A stretch of DNA of 29,664 bases from Peptococcaceae bacterium (GCA_900756555.1 CAAEKP010000166.1:1-29664), one strand, 5' to 3'. Numbered from the stretch's first letter, positions 8,111 through 16,239 are shown. Translations and numbers: made by a program. Notes: a model not told the origin generated them from the sequence alone.

Positions 8111-9958
8111 TCAAAGCATATTTTCAATCATCATTTCTAAAGACGGTATACCCGTATGAATTAATGCAATCATATCTCTGTCACCATATTTCATGGCTAA
8201 TTCTAGTTGTCGTTTTAAAGCCATATTTAATGCATGAGGAATTTCTGCATACCGTTCCAATGGTTGCATCATTTCGCCCTCTACATATGCACTGTACTCT
8301 CTATTTTCTTTTCTGGTCAATGACTCTCCATTTTGTTTCTGACGGATTAATCTAGCTATCATCGCACTAACTGGGAAGATATGTGGGGTATCAAAGCCAT
8401 GTTCCTGTAAGTACTTTTTCACATACAAAATAATATTTTCTATCGTTTCACCATCTTCTGGGTCTAATTCATCGCATTTATTTAATACAAATAATATCCT
8501 ATCTTCCTTTTTACTATATTGTTCCTGCTTCATTAATTGAACTACATCATGTAACAATCTATAATCATCGTTAATACCTAATTGTGTTGCATTCAATACG
8601 TATAATACAATATGAAAATTCCCTTGTTCTAATAATGTTTGTGTTGTTTCCCCATGTAACGCATTATTCGCATTGTTTGGCCCCGGTGTATCAATAATTT
8701 CCAATATACGATTATCGGCTCGAATTGATTTTATATCACCTTTTAATCGAATTTCAGATACATCGTTCATATTATTAAAATTGTCTAAATCTTCAGCTGA
8801 TACGTTTTTAATTTCTTTCAAAAGTTTTTCTTTATGGTCTAATAATTCCGCTGTAAAATATTCTGCACCATCGTCATCTACAATCGTTGTAATTACTGCT
8901 GTGCAAGCTTCATTTTTTGATGGAAGTAATTCTTTTCCTAAAATTGCATTTACTAAAGTTGATTTTCCACTGCTCATCGGTGCTATAACGGCAATGGAAA
9001 CTTTATCACTGTCTGTATAAATAGGCCTTTCTTCTAAAAGACGCTCACATTTTCCACGGAAAGTGCTGATTGTCAGCAAAACAGTTTCTCTGTTTTTATC
9101 ATATTGTTCAATAGCATCTCCCCAGTGTTCTTCTATAAATATATTTAGCTCTGCCGAGTATACTTCCTTTTTTAAATTATCCATTTTAATTTCTAATTTT
9201 TTTACTCGTTTATCCAATCTCTCAATCTCATTCAAAAAAGACTGCAATGCATTGTTCACATTACCTTCTTTTATAAATTGATACCATTTAACCTCATCGG
9301 CTTCTATCATAGCAATATATTCGTCTACTTTTTCTTTAATCAGGTTTGTTTGGTTTATTTCTAACTCCAAATTATCTAATACTGCTTGTACACGTCGTAT
9401 CGCAATATTCTTCTGATTCTCTGCATATTTTTCAGCAAAATGATATAATTTTGTTTCATCTACTTCTAAATCCTCTTTTAGACTAAGCCATTTGTGATAA
9501 ATTTTAGAAATACTATGAACCGTAAGTTGCACTGGAATGATAGATTTCGTTCTATTCGCCAAACCTTCTAGCTTTATTTGTCCTGTTTTTAAAACCTGAA
9601 TGTCGTCATAAATAGTTTCTACCCCAGCAATGAAATCGTCCAAATCATCTGAGTTGGCAACCATTGTTTCTGCATAGATTGCTAAATCTAAGTCATTATT
9701 GAAATCAATTTTTTTATCAATTGCTTTTCTAACCAGCAATTCTTTTTCAGCAGCTATACATTGATCAAGTTGACTATTTACTTCGTTATAAACTTCTATT
9801 AAACCATCTTTTAATTCTTCATATTCTTTAAGATCTTCACTTAACGATGCCTTTTTAGTTACATTTGTTGCTGCCTTCTCGTCATCATCCGACAGTAACG
9901 CAGCAAGCCCCGCAACACCTGCTGCAACACCGCCTGCAATAAGCCATGGTAATGGCAT
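8111..9958 (-). CDS. Dynamin-like GTPase, N-terminal membrane segment and C-terminal GTPase domain
   Basis: A second dynamin-family GTPase, 615 residues from this start. Seen: an N-terminal hydrophobic Gly/Ala-rich segment (PLPWLIAGGVAAGVAGLAALL), a long coiled-coil region (about 40-290), then the GTPase domain with MSSGKST (328-334), DTPG (423-426) and NKCD (493-496). The protein ends at the motif HTGIPSLE, which in its neighbour is followed by about 350 helical residues. The two are therefore complementary in layout, as in bacterial dynamin pairs that work as heteromers. I chose ATG 9958 because AAGGATGTGA, one base from an ideal ribosome binding site, is 5 bases upstream. A GTG three codons earlier overlaps the previous stop. 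Confidence 0.82.
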   Translation of the reverse strand: MPLPWLIAGGVAAGVAGLAALLSDDDEKAATNVTKKASLSEDLKEYEELKDGLIEVYNEVNSQLDQCIAAEKELLVRKAIDKKIDFNNDLDLAIYAETMVANSDDLDDFIAGVETIYDDIQVLKTGQIKLEGLANRTKSIIPVQLTVHSISKIYHKWLSLKEDLEVDETKLYHFAEKYAENQKNIAIRRVQAVLDNLELEINQTNLIKEKVDEYIAMIEADEVKWYQFIKEGNVNNALQSFLNEIERLDKRVKKLEIKMDNLKKEVYSAELNIFIEEHWGDAIEQYDKNRETVLLTISTFRGKCERLLEERPIYTDSDKVSIAVIAPMSSGKSTLVNAILGKELLPSKNEACTAVITTIVDDDGAEYFTAELLDHKEKLLKEIKNVSAEDLDNFNNMNDVSEIRLKGDIKSIRADNRILEIIDTPGPNNANNALHGETTQTLLEQGNFHIVLYVLNATQLGINDDYRLLHDVVQLMKQEQYSKKEDRILFVLNKCDELDPEDGETIENIILYVKKYLQEHGFDTPHIFPVSAMIARLIRQKQNGESLTRKENREYSAYVEGEMMQPLERYAEIPHALNMALKRQLELAMKYGDRDMIALIHTGIPSLEMMIENML

Positions 9959-9963
9959 AATAA

Positions 9964-10215
9964 TCACATCCTTTTTAATTTTTCACAAGCCATTTTATTT
10001 TTTCTTACGTATTCTTCCCAGCTCATCTGTTGTGCAAAAAACGCATATGACTTTTTTACATTGCATTTTAATGGTCGTATGTTATAAATTTTGCACAGTC
10101 TAGTATCTGTATCAAAATATCGACATACACCAGTACCGTCATCTAAATCAGCATATAACGCATTACCTGCTAAATGCGTACAACAATTGCCACATTGATT
10201 ACAAGGAAAGTCCAT
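9964..10215 (-). CDS. YkgJ-like CxxCxxCC metal-cluster protein
   Basis: A short protein (83 residues from this start) of the YkgJ/CxxCxxCC family, predicted to bind zinc or an iron-sulphur cluster. Seen: FPCNQCGNCC at residues 3-12, giving C5, C8, C11 and C12, then later cysteines in GVCRYF, LCKIYNIRPLKC and ACEK. The motif CKIYNIRPLKC is typical of the family. The open frame extends upstream into the WYL gene, but that part is a shadow. ATG 10215 is the first sensible start although its ribosome binding site is weak; a GGGGGAGG lies about 20 bases upstream. It overlaps the optional GTG start of the next gene and so appears co-translated with the GTPases. Its role here is unknown. Confidence 0.75.
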   Translation of the reverse strand: MDFPCNQCGNCCTHLAGNALYADLDDGTGVCRYFDTDTRLCKIYNIRPLKCNVKKSYAFFAQQMSWEEYVRKNKMACEKLKRM

Positions 10216-10252
10216 CTTTTCAGTTACTATTTTTATCCTCCCCCTCTCTCCT

Positions 10253-11194
10253 TTACACCATTTCCACCATATTGCCCTGACTGCGCAGCCACATTTCTGC
10301 GCCCTTGCCAAACACTTCTGCACTCACAATCCAGCCTTCTTCATTTTCGCTGATAACCTGTGCGGTGGGTAGTCTGTCCAGCACGGCTTCCAGGGATTTC
10401 CCCGTATAGCGAAACCGCACGTGTTCCAGCTTGCCGCCATACATAAACTGCACGCGCTTGCGGAACTCTCCTTCTTCAAAACGCTCTGCATAAGGTATTG
10501 TGAATCGTTCCTCCAACACTTTAAAGGAGCGAATGCGGTCAATGCGATAAATGGTGGGAAATAAGTCATCCTTGTTTTCAAACGTTTTCTTTTTATCAAT
10601 GTCACGCAAAAAGGCAGTGAGATAAAAATAATATTCTGAAAACATAATGCCCACCGGCTCTATTTTGCGTGTCACCAGCTTAGGTTCTTTCATGCGTTCG
10701 TATTCAATCTCCATCACCTGCTGATTCTGCACAGCCTGTCCAATTTCCCATAAGCCGGACAACAGCTTTTGCTTATGATGCGGTTCAATGTAATGCACCT
10801 TTTCATTGCCAATTAACTGCTCCACTGCTTTTTTATTGCGTTCTGGCACACAGCAGGAAATCAGCTTTTCTAAAATAGGTAACATCTCCTGCTTCACCAT
10901 GGAGCGGCTCTCTAATAGTATTTTGCATACCGCCAAAATTTCGCTGTTAGTCAGCAAGGCTGTGTCCTTCTCTGCCAGCCGATACCCTCGCACGCTGGCA
11001 TCGTAAACAATTTCTCTGGCAGGAATCTGCGAGGCAAAAAAGCAACGCAAATCTTCAATATCCCGCTGAATGCTGCGCTCTGTTACACCAAATTCTGTCG
11101 CTACCTCTGCCTTACGCACGATTTTTTCTTCCTGAAAACGTGTATATAACTGCAATAGCCGAAATGATTTTATTTCTAGTCCATCTGCACTCAT
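10253..11194 (-). CDS. WYL-domain transcriptional regulator (HTH_11 + WYL + WCX)
   Basis: A 313-residue cytoplasmic DNA-binding regulator. Seen: an N-terminal winged helix-turn-helix (about 7-60, with VATEFGVTERSIQRDIEDL as recognition region), a WYL domain (about 145-225, with VMEIEYER and KIEPVGIMFSEYYFYL) and a C-terminal WCX-like extension (245-310). Known: WYL proteins sense ligands, often nucleic acid or nucleotides, and several (BrxR, CapW) control phage-defence operons. The start is the ATG preceded by GGGGGATAAC; an in-frame upstream ATG at 11269 lies in the promoter and has no ribosome binding site. TTGTC half-sites just upstream may be its own operator. Its codon use is richer in G and C than the operon behind it. 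Confidence 0.85.
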   Translation of the reverse strand: MSADGLEIKSFRLLQLYTRFQEEKIVRKAEVATEFGVTERSIQRDIEDLRCFFASQIPAREIVYDASVRGYRLAEKDTALLTNSEILAVCKILLESRSMVKQEMLPILEKLISCCVPERNKKAVEQLIGNEKVHYIEPHHKQKLLSGLWEIGQAVQNQQVMEIEYERMKEPKLVTRKIEPVGIMFSEYYFYLTAFLRDIDKKKTFENKDDLFPTIYRIDRIRSFKVLEERFTIPYAERFEEGEFRKRVQFMYGGKLEHVRFRYTGKSLEAVLDRLPTAQVISENEEGWIVSAEVFGKGAEMWLRSQGNMVEMV

Positions 11195-11246
11195 TGTTAT
11201 CCCCCTTTTCGTGTGGCTTTCTATCTTTACTATAACAAACCACCTG

Positions 11247-11278
11247 GACAACGATTGTCTATCTGCCATATTGTCTAT
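11247..11278 (-). promoter_or_regulatory. Putative operator of the WYL regulator
   Basis: Seen on the plus strand: an inverted repeat GACAA-CGA-TTGTC (11247-11259), and ATTGTCTAT twice in direct repeat (11254-11262 and 11270-11278, 16 bases apart). Three TTGTC half-sites sit 50-85 bases before the WYL start codon, where an autoregulator would bind. No ideal -35/-10 pair was identified. Confidence 0.5.
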
Positions 11279-11534
11279 ATAAATATATAAAAATTTCCGC
11301 TTTTTCGTTACATAATTATATTTTTCATTTATTTATGTTAATATAATATAACATAAATTATATTTTTACAATACATTTACTGCTATCCTGTCAGTTTTTG
11401 TCCACCTTTCTACCTGTATTTTTTCGCCTTTAACAGTAAATACTATCTGTTAGATATAATAAATAATTTTTTGGAATCTGTCAATCTCTGTTACTTTCCG
11501 TTACCATAATACAAGAAGGAAAGAAGGTGTCCAT
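11279..11534. other. AT-rich divergent intergenic region with repeats
   Basis: No gene is seen between the divergent WYL and XRE genes. The region holds AATTATATTTTT twice (11314-11325 and 11356-11367), a perfect 8-bp inverted repeat TTATGTTA/TAACATAA (11333-11356), and a perfect inverted repeat TAACAG/CTGTTA (11431-11452) directly before a TATAAT box (11455-11460) that could serve the XRE gene. Confidence 0.5.
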
Positions 11535-11774
11535 GTGAAAGCAGAATATATCGACAAATACCGCCAACTTGGCCTTAAAATTTCATATTACCGTAAACTC
11601 CGCGGTTTCACACAGGAACAGTTAGCAGAACAGATTGGACGAAGCCCTGTTTTTATTGGACATGTGGAGGCACCTAATGTAAATAAAGCAATTTCTCTGG
11701 ATACTCTGTTTAACATCTCTGTTGTTTTAGATATCCCTGTTTATAAATTTTTTGTTTTTGAAGAAAACATATAG
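11535..11774 (+). CDS. Small XRE-family helix-turn-helix regulator
   Basis: A 79-residue protein that is little more than a Cro/C1-type helix-turn-helix. Seen: LGLKISYYRKLRGFTQEQLAE, then IGRSPVFIGHVEA as the recognition part (about 12-66), with a short hydrophobic end, PVYKFFVF. The start is GTG at 11535, preceded by AAGAAGGTG; the overlapping ATG at 11533 reads straight into a stop. It is transcribed away from the WYL operon and is followed at once by a strong terminator, so it is monocistronic. Such small repressors often bind near their own promoter; the TAACAG/CTGTTA repeat beside its candidate -10 box is a reasonable target. Whether it also controls the adjacent accessory operon is unknown. 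Confidence 0.75.
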   Translation: MKAEYIDKYRQLGLKISYYRKLRGFTQEQLAEQIGRSPVFIGHVEAPNVNKAISLDTLFNISVVLDIPVYKFFVFEENI

Positions 11775-11783
11775 GCAACAAAA

Positions 11784-11849
11784 AAGGACTGCTGCATCAA
11801 GCGCCATTTCGTTTTTCACGGAATGACATTGCCTGATGCGGCAGTCCTT
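11784..11849. terminator. Bidirectional intrinsic terminator
   Basis: The arms AAGGACTGCTGCATCA and TGATGCGGCAGTCCTT pair at 15 of 16 positions, with further pairing inside (ATTTCG with CGGAAT). On the minus strand the stem is followed by a T-run and ends transcription of the amt and ACT-like genes. On the plus strand it follows the XRE gene and is trailed by CATTTTTA. Confidence 0.85.
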
Positions 11850-11909
11850 CATTTTTACGCCTTGCCACCTGTCACAATGTGGTAGACTGTTTTCGTTATT
11901 CTCGATTCA

Positions 11910-12161
11910 CTATTCTAATTCCATCGTCTGTACTTTTACTAAATCCAAGCCAGACAGAGCGGCGGTCAGTGCGTCGATTTTGGCATCTTCACCAATCACC
12001 TGCAAAATGATGCGACCGTTTTCGTTGTTTTCGCCATGGTGCAAATCATGCACACCCAGACGGAACTGAATCATTTCACCGTATTTTGTCAATACTTCCT
12101 GCACAGTTGGCGCTGCTGTACTGCGTTTGTCGATACTAACTGCCATAATTACATTTTTCAT
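11910..12161 (-). CDS. Small ACT-like (TM1266/iron-only hydrogenase regulator type) protein
   Basis: An 83-residue protein whose pattern fits the small ACT/ferredoxin-fold family typified by the TM1266-like 'iron-only hydrogenase system regulator'. Seen: an opening strand MKNVIMAVSID, the centre LTKYGEMIQFRLGVHD, and a closing strand-helix-strand IILQVIGEDAKIDALTAALSGL followed by VKVQTM. A perfect AAGGAGG stands before the ATG. It lies 99 bases downstream of the Amt-P-II gene on the same strand with no terminator seen between them, and a terminator follows it. Known: such small domains bind ligands or metal and form oligomers. A sensory link to nitrogen or redox state is suggested only by position. 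Confidence 0.6.
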   Translation of the reverse strand: MKNVIMAVSIDKRSTAAPTVQEVLTKYGEMIQFRLGVHDLHHGENNENGRIILQVIGEDAKIDALTAALSGLDLVKVQTMELE

Positions 12162-12260
12162 TGGAAAAACCTCCTTGTGTCTGTTACAGTATAGTTTGTG
12201 GGATACATTTTTATTTTATACCTAAAACTGCAAAATGCCAATCCTTATTTATTACATTTT

Positions 12261-13961
12261 TTACTCCACATCATCCTGCAATGCATCATAGCCTGTGTCA
12301 TTGGTACGAATCCGAATTACATCCTCACAATCATATACAAAAATCTTGCCATCGCCAACACGGCCTGTATACAATGCTTTCCGCGCAGTTGCCACCACCA
12401 GATCAACTGGCACCTTGCATACTACAATTTCAATTTTGATCTTAGGCAATAAATTCATTTCCATCTGCACACCACGATAATACTGCTTCTGGCCTTTCTG
12501 CAAGCCACAGCCCAATACATGGGACACTGTTATACCGCTTACGCCAATTTTACTCATAGCCGCTTTCAAGTCACTGAATTTTGTTTCATTGGTCATGATT
12601 TCAATCTTGGAAATCTTCTTATGCTGTTCTGCGTTGGCGTTTGGCTGGGCAGTTATTACTTTTTCTACTGGTATTGCGTCATCTATATGAATCGGCACTT
12701 CCGCAGCACCCAATTCAGCATGGTAAGCTGTTTCAAACATTGTCTTGAAGTCATTTGTATAAGGTGGCAGACCATGCTCTGTTACATCCAGGCCTGTAAT
12801 TTCTTCTTCTGCCGTTACACGCAAGCCAATGGTCACTTTTATTATCAGAAACACAATGCTCATCACAATCGCCACATAAGCTGCTACCACTGCCACTCCC
12901 AACAGCTGCGTTAAGGCCATCGTCAAGCCTCCGCCATAGAACAGGCCACCATCTGCTGCAAACAGCCCTGTCAGAATAGTACCAGCTGCACCGCACACAC
13001 CATGTACAGACACAGCGCCAACAGGATCATCAATTTTGGCAACCTTATCCACCACTTCTACTGCTGCCACCACCAAAACACCGCAAATCAAACCAATGAA
13101 GAACGCACCCACTGGCGTCACCGCATCGCAGCCAGCAGTGATACCTACCAGCCCTGCCAATGCACCGTTCAGTGTCATGGATACATCCGGCTTGCCGTAA
13201 GCCTTCCATGTTGTGAACATAGTAGCCACTGCTGCAGTTGCTGCGGCCAGGTTTGTGTTGAAGAAAATCAGGCCAATTGCACGCAAAGCATCATCCCCAG
13301 TGGCACATACAGTGGAACCGCCATTAAACCCAAACCAGCCAAACCACAGGATAAATACGCCCAACGCAGCCAACGGTAAACTCTGCCCCGGAATTGCTTT
13401 TGATTTGCCATTGGCGTCATATTTGCCAATGCGGGGGCCTAAAATTTTAGCGCCCACTAATGCAGCTACACCACCTACCATGTGCACCGCGGTGGACCCT
13501 GCAAAATCATGAAAGCCTAACTGGCTGAGCCAGCCACCGCCCCAAATCCAATGACCGGATAATGGGTAGACAATGGCGCTGATCACAATGCTGTAAACCA
13601 AATAAGCGCTGAATTTGGTGCGCTCTGCCATAGCACCGGACACAATAGTGGCTGCCGTAGCACAGAACACCGTCTGAAAAATCAAATATGTGTATGTGGA
13701 ATAACTGCTATCATAATTTCCCCGCACAAAGAAATCAGGAATCCCAATGAGCCCTACTAAATCAGTGCCAAACATAATTCCAAATCCAAGCACCCAAAAT
13801 ACTACAGATCCCAGGCATAAGTCCATTAGATTTTTCATAATAATGTTGCCGGAATTTTTTAATCGTGTCATACCGGCCTCCACCAGTGTAAACCCTGCCT
13901 GCATGGAGAACACCAGCACAGCGCCAAACAATACCCAAATAGAATCAACCGATGAAAACAT
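12261..13961 (-). CDS. amt: Ammonium transporter fused to a P-II signalling domain
   Basis: A 566-residue fusion. Residues 1-402 are an Amt/Mep ammonium channel in the inner membrane, with the paired pore histidines H160 (TAVHMVGG) and H320 (AVSVHGVCG) and the conserved cytoplasmic tail GLDVTEHGLPPY. After a linker (403-447), residues 448-555 form a GlnB-type P-II domain ending in GRVGDGKIFVYDCEDVIRIRT. Known: free P-II (GlnK) plugs Amt with its T-loop in response to ATP, ADP and 2-oxoglutarate; here the regulator is tethered. In the T-loop the segment YRGVQMEMNLLPK has Met at the place of the uridylylated Tyr51 of E. coli GlnB, so control by uridylylation is not expected. It sits downstream of glnN and has an attenuator-like leader. 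Confidence 0.92.
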   Translation of the reverse strand: MFSSVDSIWVLFGAVLVFSMQAGFTLVEAGMTRLKNSGNIIMKNLMDLCLGSVVFWVLGFGIMFGTDLVGLIGIPDFFVRGNYDSSYSTYTYLIFQTVFCATAATIVSGAMAERTKFSAYLVYSIVISAIVYPLSGHWIWGGGWLSQLGFHDFAGSTAVHMVGGVAALVGAKILGPRIGKYDANGKSKAIPGQSLPLAALGVFILWFGWFGFNGGSTVCATGDDALRAIGLIFFNTNLAAATAAVATMFTTWKAYGKPDVSMTLNGALAGLVGITAGCDAVTPVGAFFIGLICGVLVVAAVEVVDKVAKIDDPVGAVSVHGVCGAAGTILTGLFAADGGLFYGGGLTMALTQLLGVAVVAAYVAIVMSIVFLIIKVTIGLRVTAEEEITGLDVTEHGLPPYTNDFKTMFETAYHAELGAAEVPIHIDDAIPVEKVITAQPNANAEQHKKISKIEIMTNETKFSDLKAAMSKIGVSGITVSHVLGCGLQKGQKQYYRGVQMEMNLLPKIKIEIVVCKVPVDLVVATARKALYTGRVGDGKIFVYDCEDVIRIRTNDTGYDALQDDVE

Positions 13962-13993
13962 ATTACAACTACCTCCTCAATAAGATTGGTTAT

Positions 13994-14030
13994 AAAAAAA
14001 GAGCGTGCTGAGAAGTAATCCTCAACACAC
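13994..14030 (-). terminator. Intrinsic terminator in the amt leader
   Basis: Read as minus-strand RNA, arms 14021-14030 and 14003-14012 form a 10-bp stem with two G-U pairs and an 8-base loop, followed by seven Us. It lies only 33 bases before the amt start codon, so it must be read through for amt expression. It can also be the terminator of glnN, about 100 bases upstream. Confidence 0.75.
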
Positions 14031-14039
14031 CCTTGTGTT
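14024..14039 (-). promoter_or_regulatory. Candidate ANTAR antiterminator hairpin before amt
   Basis: As minus-strand RNA this is AACAC, a six-base loop AAGGGU, then GUGUU. The loop has A at position 1 and G at position 4, the ANTAR-protein recognition signature. Its 3' arm (14024-14028) is part of the 5' arm of the terminator, so the two folds exclude each other. Another perfect 7-bp stem with loop ACGAC lies upstream at 14071-14089 and could be the first hairpin, though its loop is not six bases. Confidence 0.55.
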
Positions 14040-14133
14040 TTATATGCAGTTTTTTTACAAATACATTTGCAAATAGAGTCGTTCTATTTAACTGGACGAG
14101 ATTCTATCCTCTTTCAAAAATTTTATATGCCGC

Positions 14134-16239
14134 TTAAATTTTAAACAACAAATCACCGTAGGTTGGGAATGGCCAGTAGTCTTCGCCCACCAGTGTTTCC
14201 AGTTCATCAGCCACAGCGCGCAGCTCCTGCATGGCTGGGAACATATTGTTCTTGTAATACTGCGCCCGTTCTTCAATATTTTCTTCATGCTCTTTGGTAT
14301 TTAACACAACAGTGTTCAACGCTTCTGTTTTCTTATACAGGGAGCTGGACAGCGCTGCGATTTTCTGAATCAGGCTTTCCTGCATGAGGCAGTCGGCATC
14401 GGCCACTACTGCTTTGATAGCCGCAGCGGTGCTACTCAGTTCTTTCAGATAATCTGATACCGCCGGCATAATATCTTTTTTGGACATCTCCAGCATGGTC
14501 AGCGCTTCAATGTGCAGCACTTTGCAGTAGTTATCCAACAGGATTTCACAGCGGGAATGCAGTTCTTCACCAGTGTAAATGCCATGCTTGGTAAACAATG
14601 TGATATTTTTTTCGTCTACCAGATGTGGTACTGCGTCAGCAGTATTGGTCAGATTCAGCAAGCCTCTGCTTTCTGCTTCCCGCACCCATTCATCAGAATA
14701 GTTGTTGCCGTTAAAAATAATCCGTTTGTGCTTAACGATAATATCGCGAATCACTTCTTTGGCTTTTGCTTTTACATCGTCTGCGCCTTCCAACTGGTCG
14801 GCAATATAACGGATTGCATCAGCCACAATGGTGTTCATCACGGTGTTGGTGCCGGAAATGGAAGATGCAGAGCCCAGCATACGGAACTCAAACTTATTGC
14901 CGGTGAAGGCAAACGGAGAGGTACGGTTGCGGTCTGTGGTATCTTTCTGGAAGCTTGGCAGCACAGCCACACCGGTTTCCATCTTCTGCCGTGTTACAGG
15001 TACATACGGGATGCCTTTTTCATAGGATTCCAGAATGCTGGTCAGCTCATCACCCAGGAACATGGAGATGATTGCCGGTGGCGCTTCGTTGGCGCCCAAA
15101 CGATGGTCATTGCCAGCAGTGGCTACCGACACACGCAATAAATCCTGATATTCGTCTACTGCTTTCACCACAGCGGACAGAAACAGTAAAAACTGAATAT
15201 TTTCTTCTGGTTTTTTACCCGGCTTCAGCAGGTTTTCACCTGTATCGGTAGACATTGACCAGTTGTTGTGTTTCCCGGAACCGTTCACACCTGCAAATGG
15301 TTTTTCGTGCAACAGGCAGGATAAATCATGTCTGCGTGCCACATCTTTCAGTGCTTCCATAGTCAGCTGATTATGGTCAGTAGAAATATTGGTATTGTTA
15401 AAGATTGGCGCTAATTCATGCTGCGCTGGCGCAACTTCATTATGCTCTGTTTTAGCCAGCACGCCCAGCTTCCACAGTTCTTCGTTCAAATCTGCCATAA
15501 ATGCTGTGATTCTTGGTTTAATCGCACCAAAGTAGTGGTCTTCCAGTTCCTGACCTTTTGGTGGTTTGGCGCCAAATAAGGTACGACCAGTGAATAAAAT
15601 ATCTTTTCTTTTATATGATACAGCGCGATCCACCAGGAAATATTCCTGTTCCGCACCTACTGTAGTCATTACCTGATTAACATCTGTTTTGCCCAGCAGA
15701 TGCAGCAGGCGAACTGCTTCTTTGCTCAGCAACTCGTTGGAGCGCAACAACGGTGTTTTTCTATCCAGAACCTCACCACTGTAAGAGCAAAAAACAGAAG
15801 GAATGTATAGGGTATGATCCTTGATAAACGCATTGGAAGTTGGATCCCAGGCCGTATAGCCTCTTGCTTCAAATGTAGCACGCAGCCCACCAGACGGGAA
15901 GCTGGACGCATCTGGTTCCCCTTTGATTAACTCCTTGCCGGAAAAATCCATCATCACACGACCGCCTGCTACCGGCGCAATAAAGCTGTCATGCTTTTCA
16001 GCGGTAATGCCGGTCATAGGCTGGAACCAGTGGGAAAAATGGGTGGCGCCTTTTTCTATAGCCCAGTCCATCATGGCGTTGGCTACCACATCAGCCACAG
16101 TTGGGTCTAATGCCATGCCTTTTTCCATGGTATCTTTCAATTTTAGGTAAACATCCTTTGGCAGCTTCGCTTTCATGGCCTTGTCATTAAACACCATACT
16201 GCCAAACATTTCTGGAACGTCAATCATTGTTGTTTCCAT
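14134..16239 (-). CDS. glnN: Type III glutamine synthetase
   Basis: A 701-residue cytoplasmic glutamine synthetase of the GSIII class, making glutamine from glutamate, ammonia and ATP. Seen: GSIII-specific blocks FGSMVFND near the start, THFSHWFQPMTGITAEKHDSF (about 66-86), AEQEYFLVD, NEVAPAQHELAPIF, and GNDHRLGANEAPPAI, which carries the substrate-binding loop. The length is normal for GSIII and far above the 440-470 of GSI. I chose ATG 16239, preceded by GGAGGGG, over an upstream in-frame ATG at 16278 with no ribosome binding site, because GSIII proteins begin close to this point. It has a textbook sigma-70 promoter and an attenuator-like leader and lies just upstream of amt, so the two probably respond to nitrogen supply together. 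Confidence 0.95.
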   Translation of the reverse strand: METTMIDVPEMFGSMVFNDKAMKAKLPKDVYLKLKDTMEKGMALDPTVADVVANAMMDWAIEKGATHFSHWFQPMTGITAEKHDSFIAPVAGGRVMMDFSGKELIKGEPDASSFPSGGLRATFEARGYTAWDPTSNAFIKDHTLYIPSVFCSYSGEVLDRKTPLLRSNELLSKEAVRLLHLLGKTDVNQVMTTVGAEQEYFLVDRAVSYKRKDILFTGRTLFGAKPPKGQELEDHYFGAIKPRITAFMADLNEELWKLGVLAKTEHNEVAPAQHELAPIFNNTNISTDHNQLTMEALKDVARRHDLSCLLHEKPFAGVNGSGKHNNWSMSTDTGENLLKPGKKPEENIQFLLFLSAVVKAVDEYQDLLRVSVATAGNDHRLGANEAPPAIISMFLGDELTSILESYEKGIPYVPVTRQKMETGVAVLPSFQKDTTDRNRTSPFAFTGNKFEFRMLGSASSISGTNTVMNTIVADAIRYIADQLEGADDVKAKAKEVIRDIIVKHKRIIFNGNNYSDEWVREAESRGLLNLTNTADAVPHLVDEKNITLFTKHGIYTGEELHSRCEILLDNYCKVLHIEALTMLEMSKKDIMPAVSDYLKELSSTAAAIKAVVADADCLMQESLIQKIAALSSSLYKKTEALNTVVLNTKEHEENIEERAQYYKNNMFPAMQELRAVADELETLVGEDYWPFPTYGDLLFKI

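Noticed and set aside
10216..10323. 36-codon N-terminal extension of the CxxCxxCC protein
   Set aside because: It overlaps the end of the WYL gene in another frame and adds nothing resembling the family.
14040..14133. Sigma-54 or separate sigma-70 promoter for amt
   Set aside because: I looked for GG-N10-GC and TTGACA/TATAAT pairs between glnN and the amt leader hairpins and found none with acceptable spacing; readthrough from glnN is as likely.
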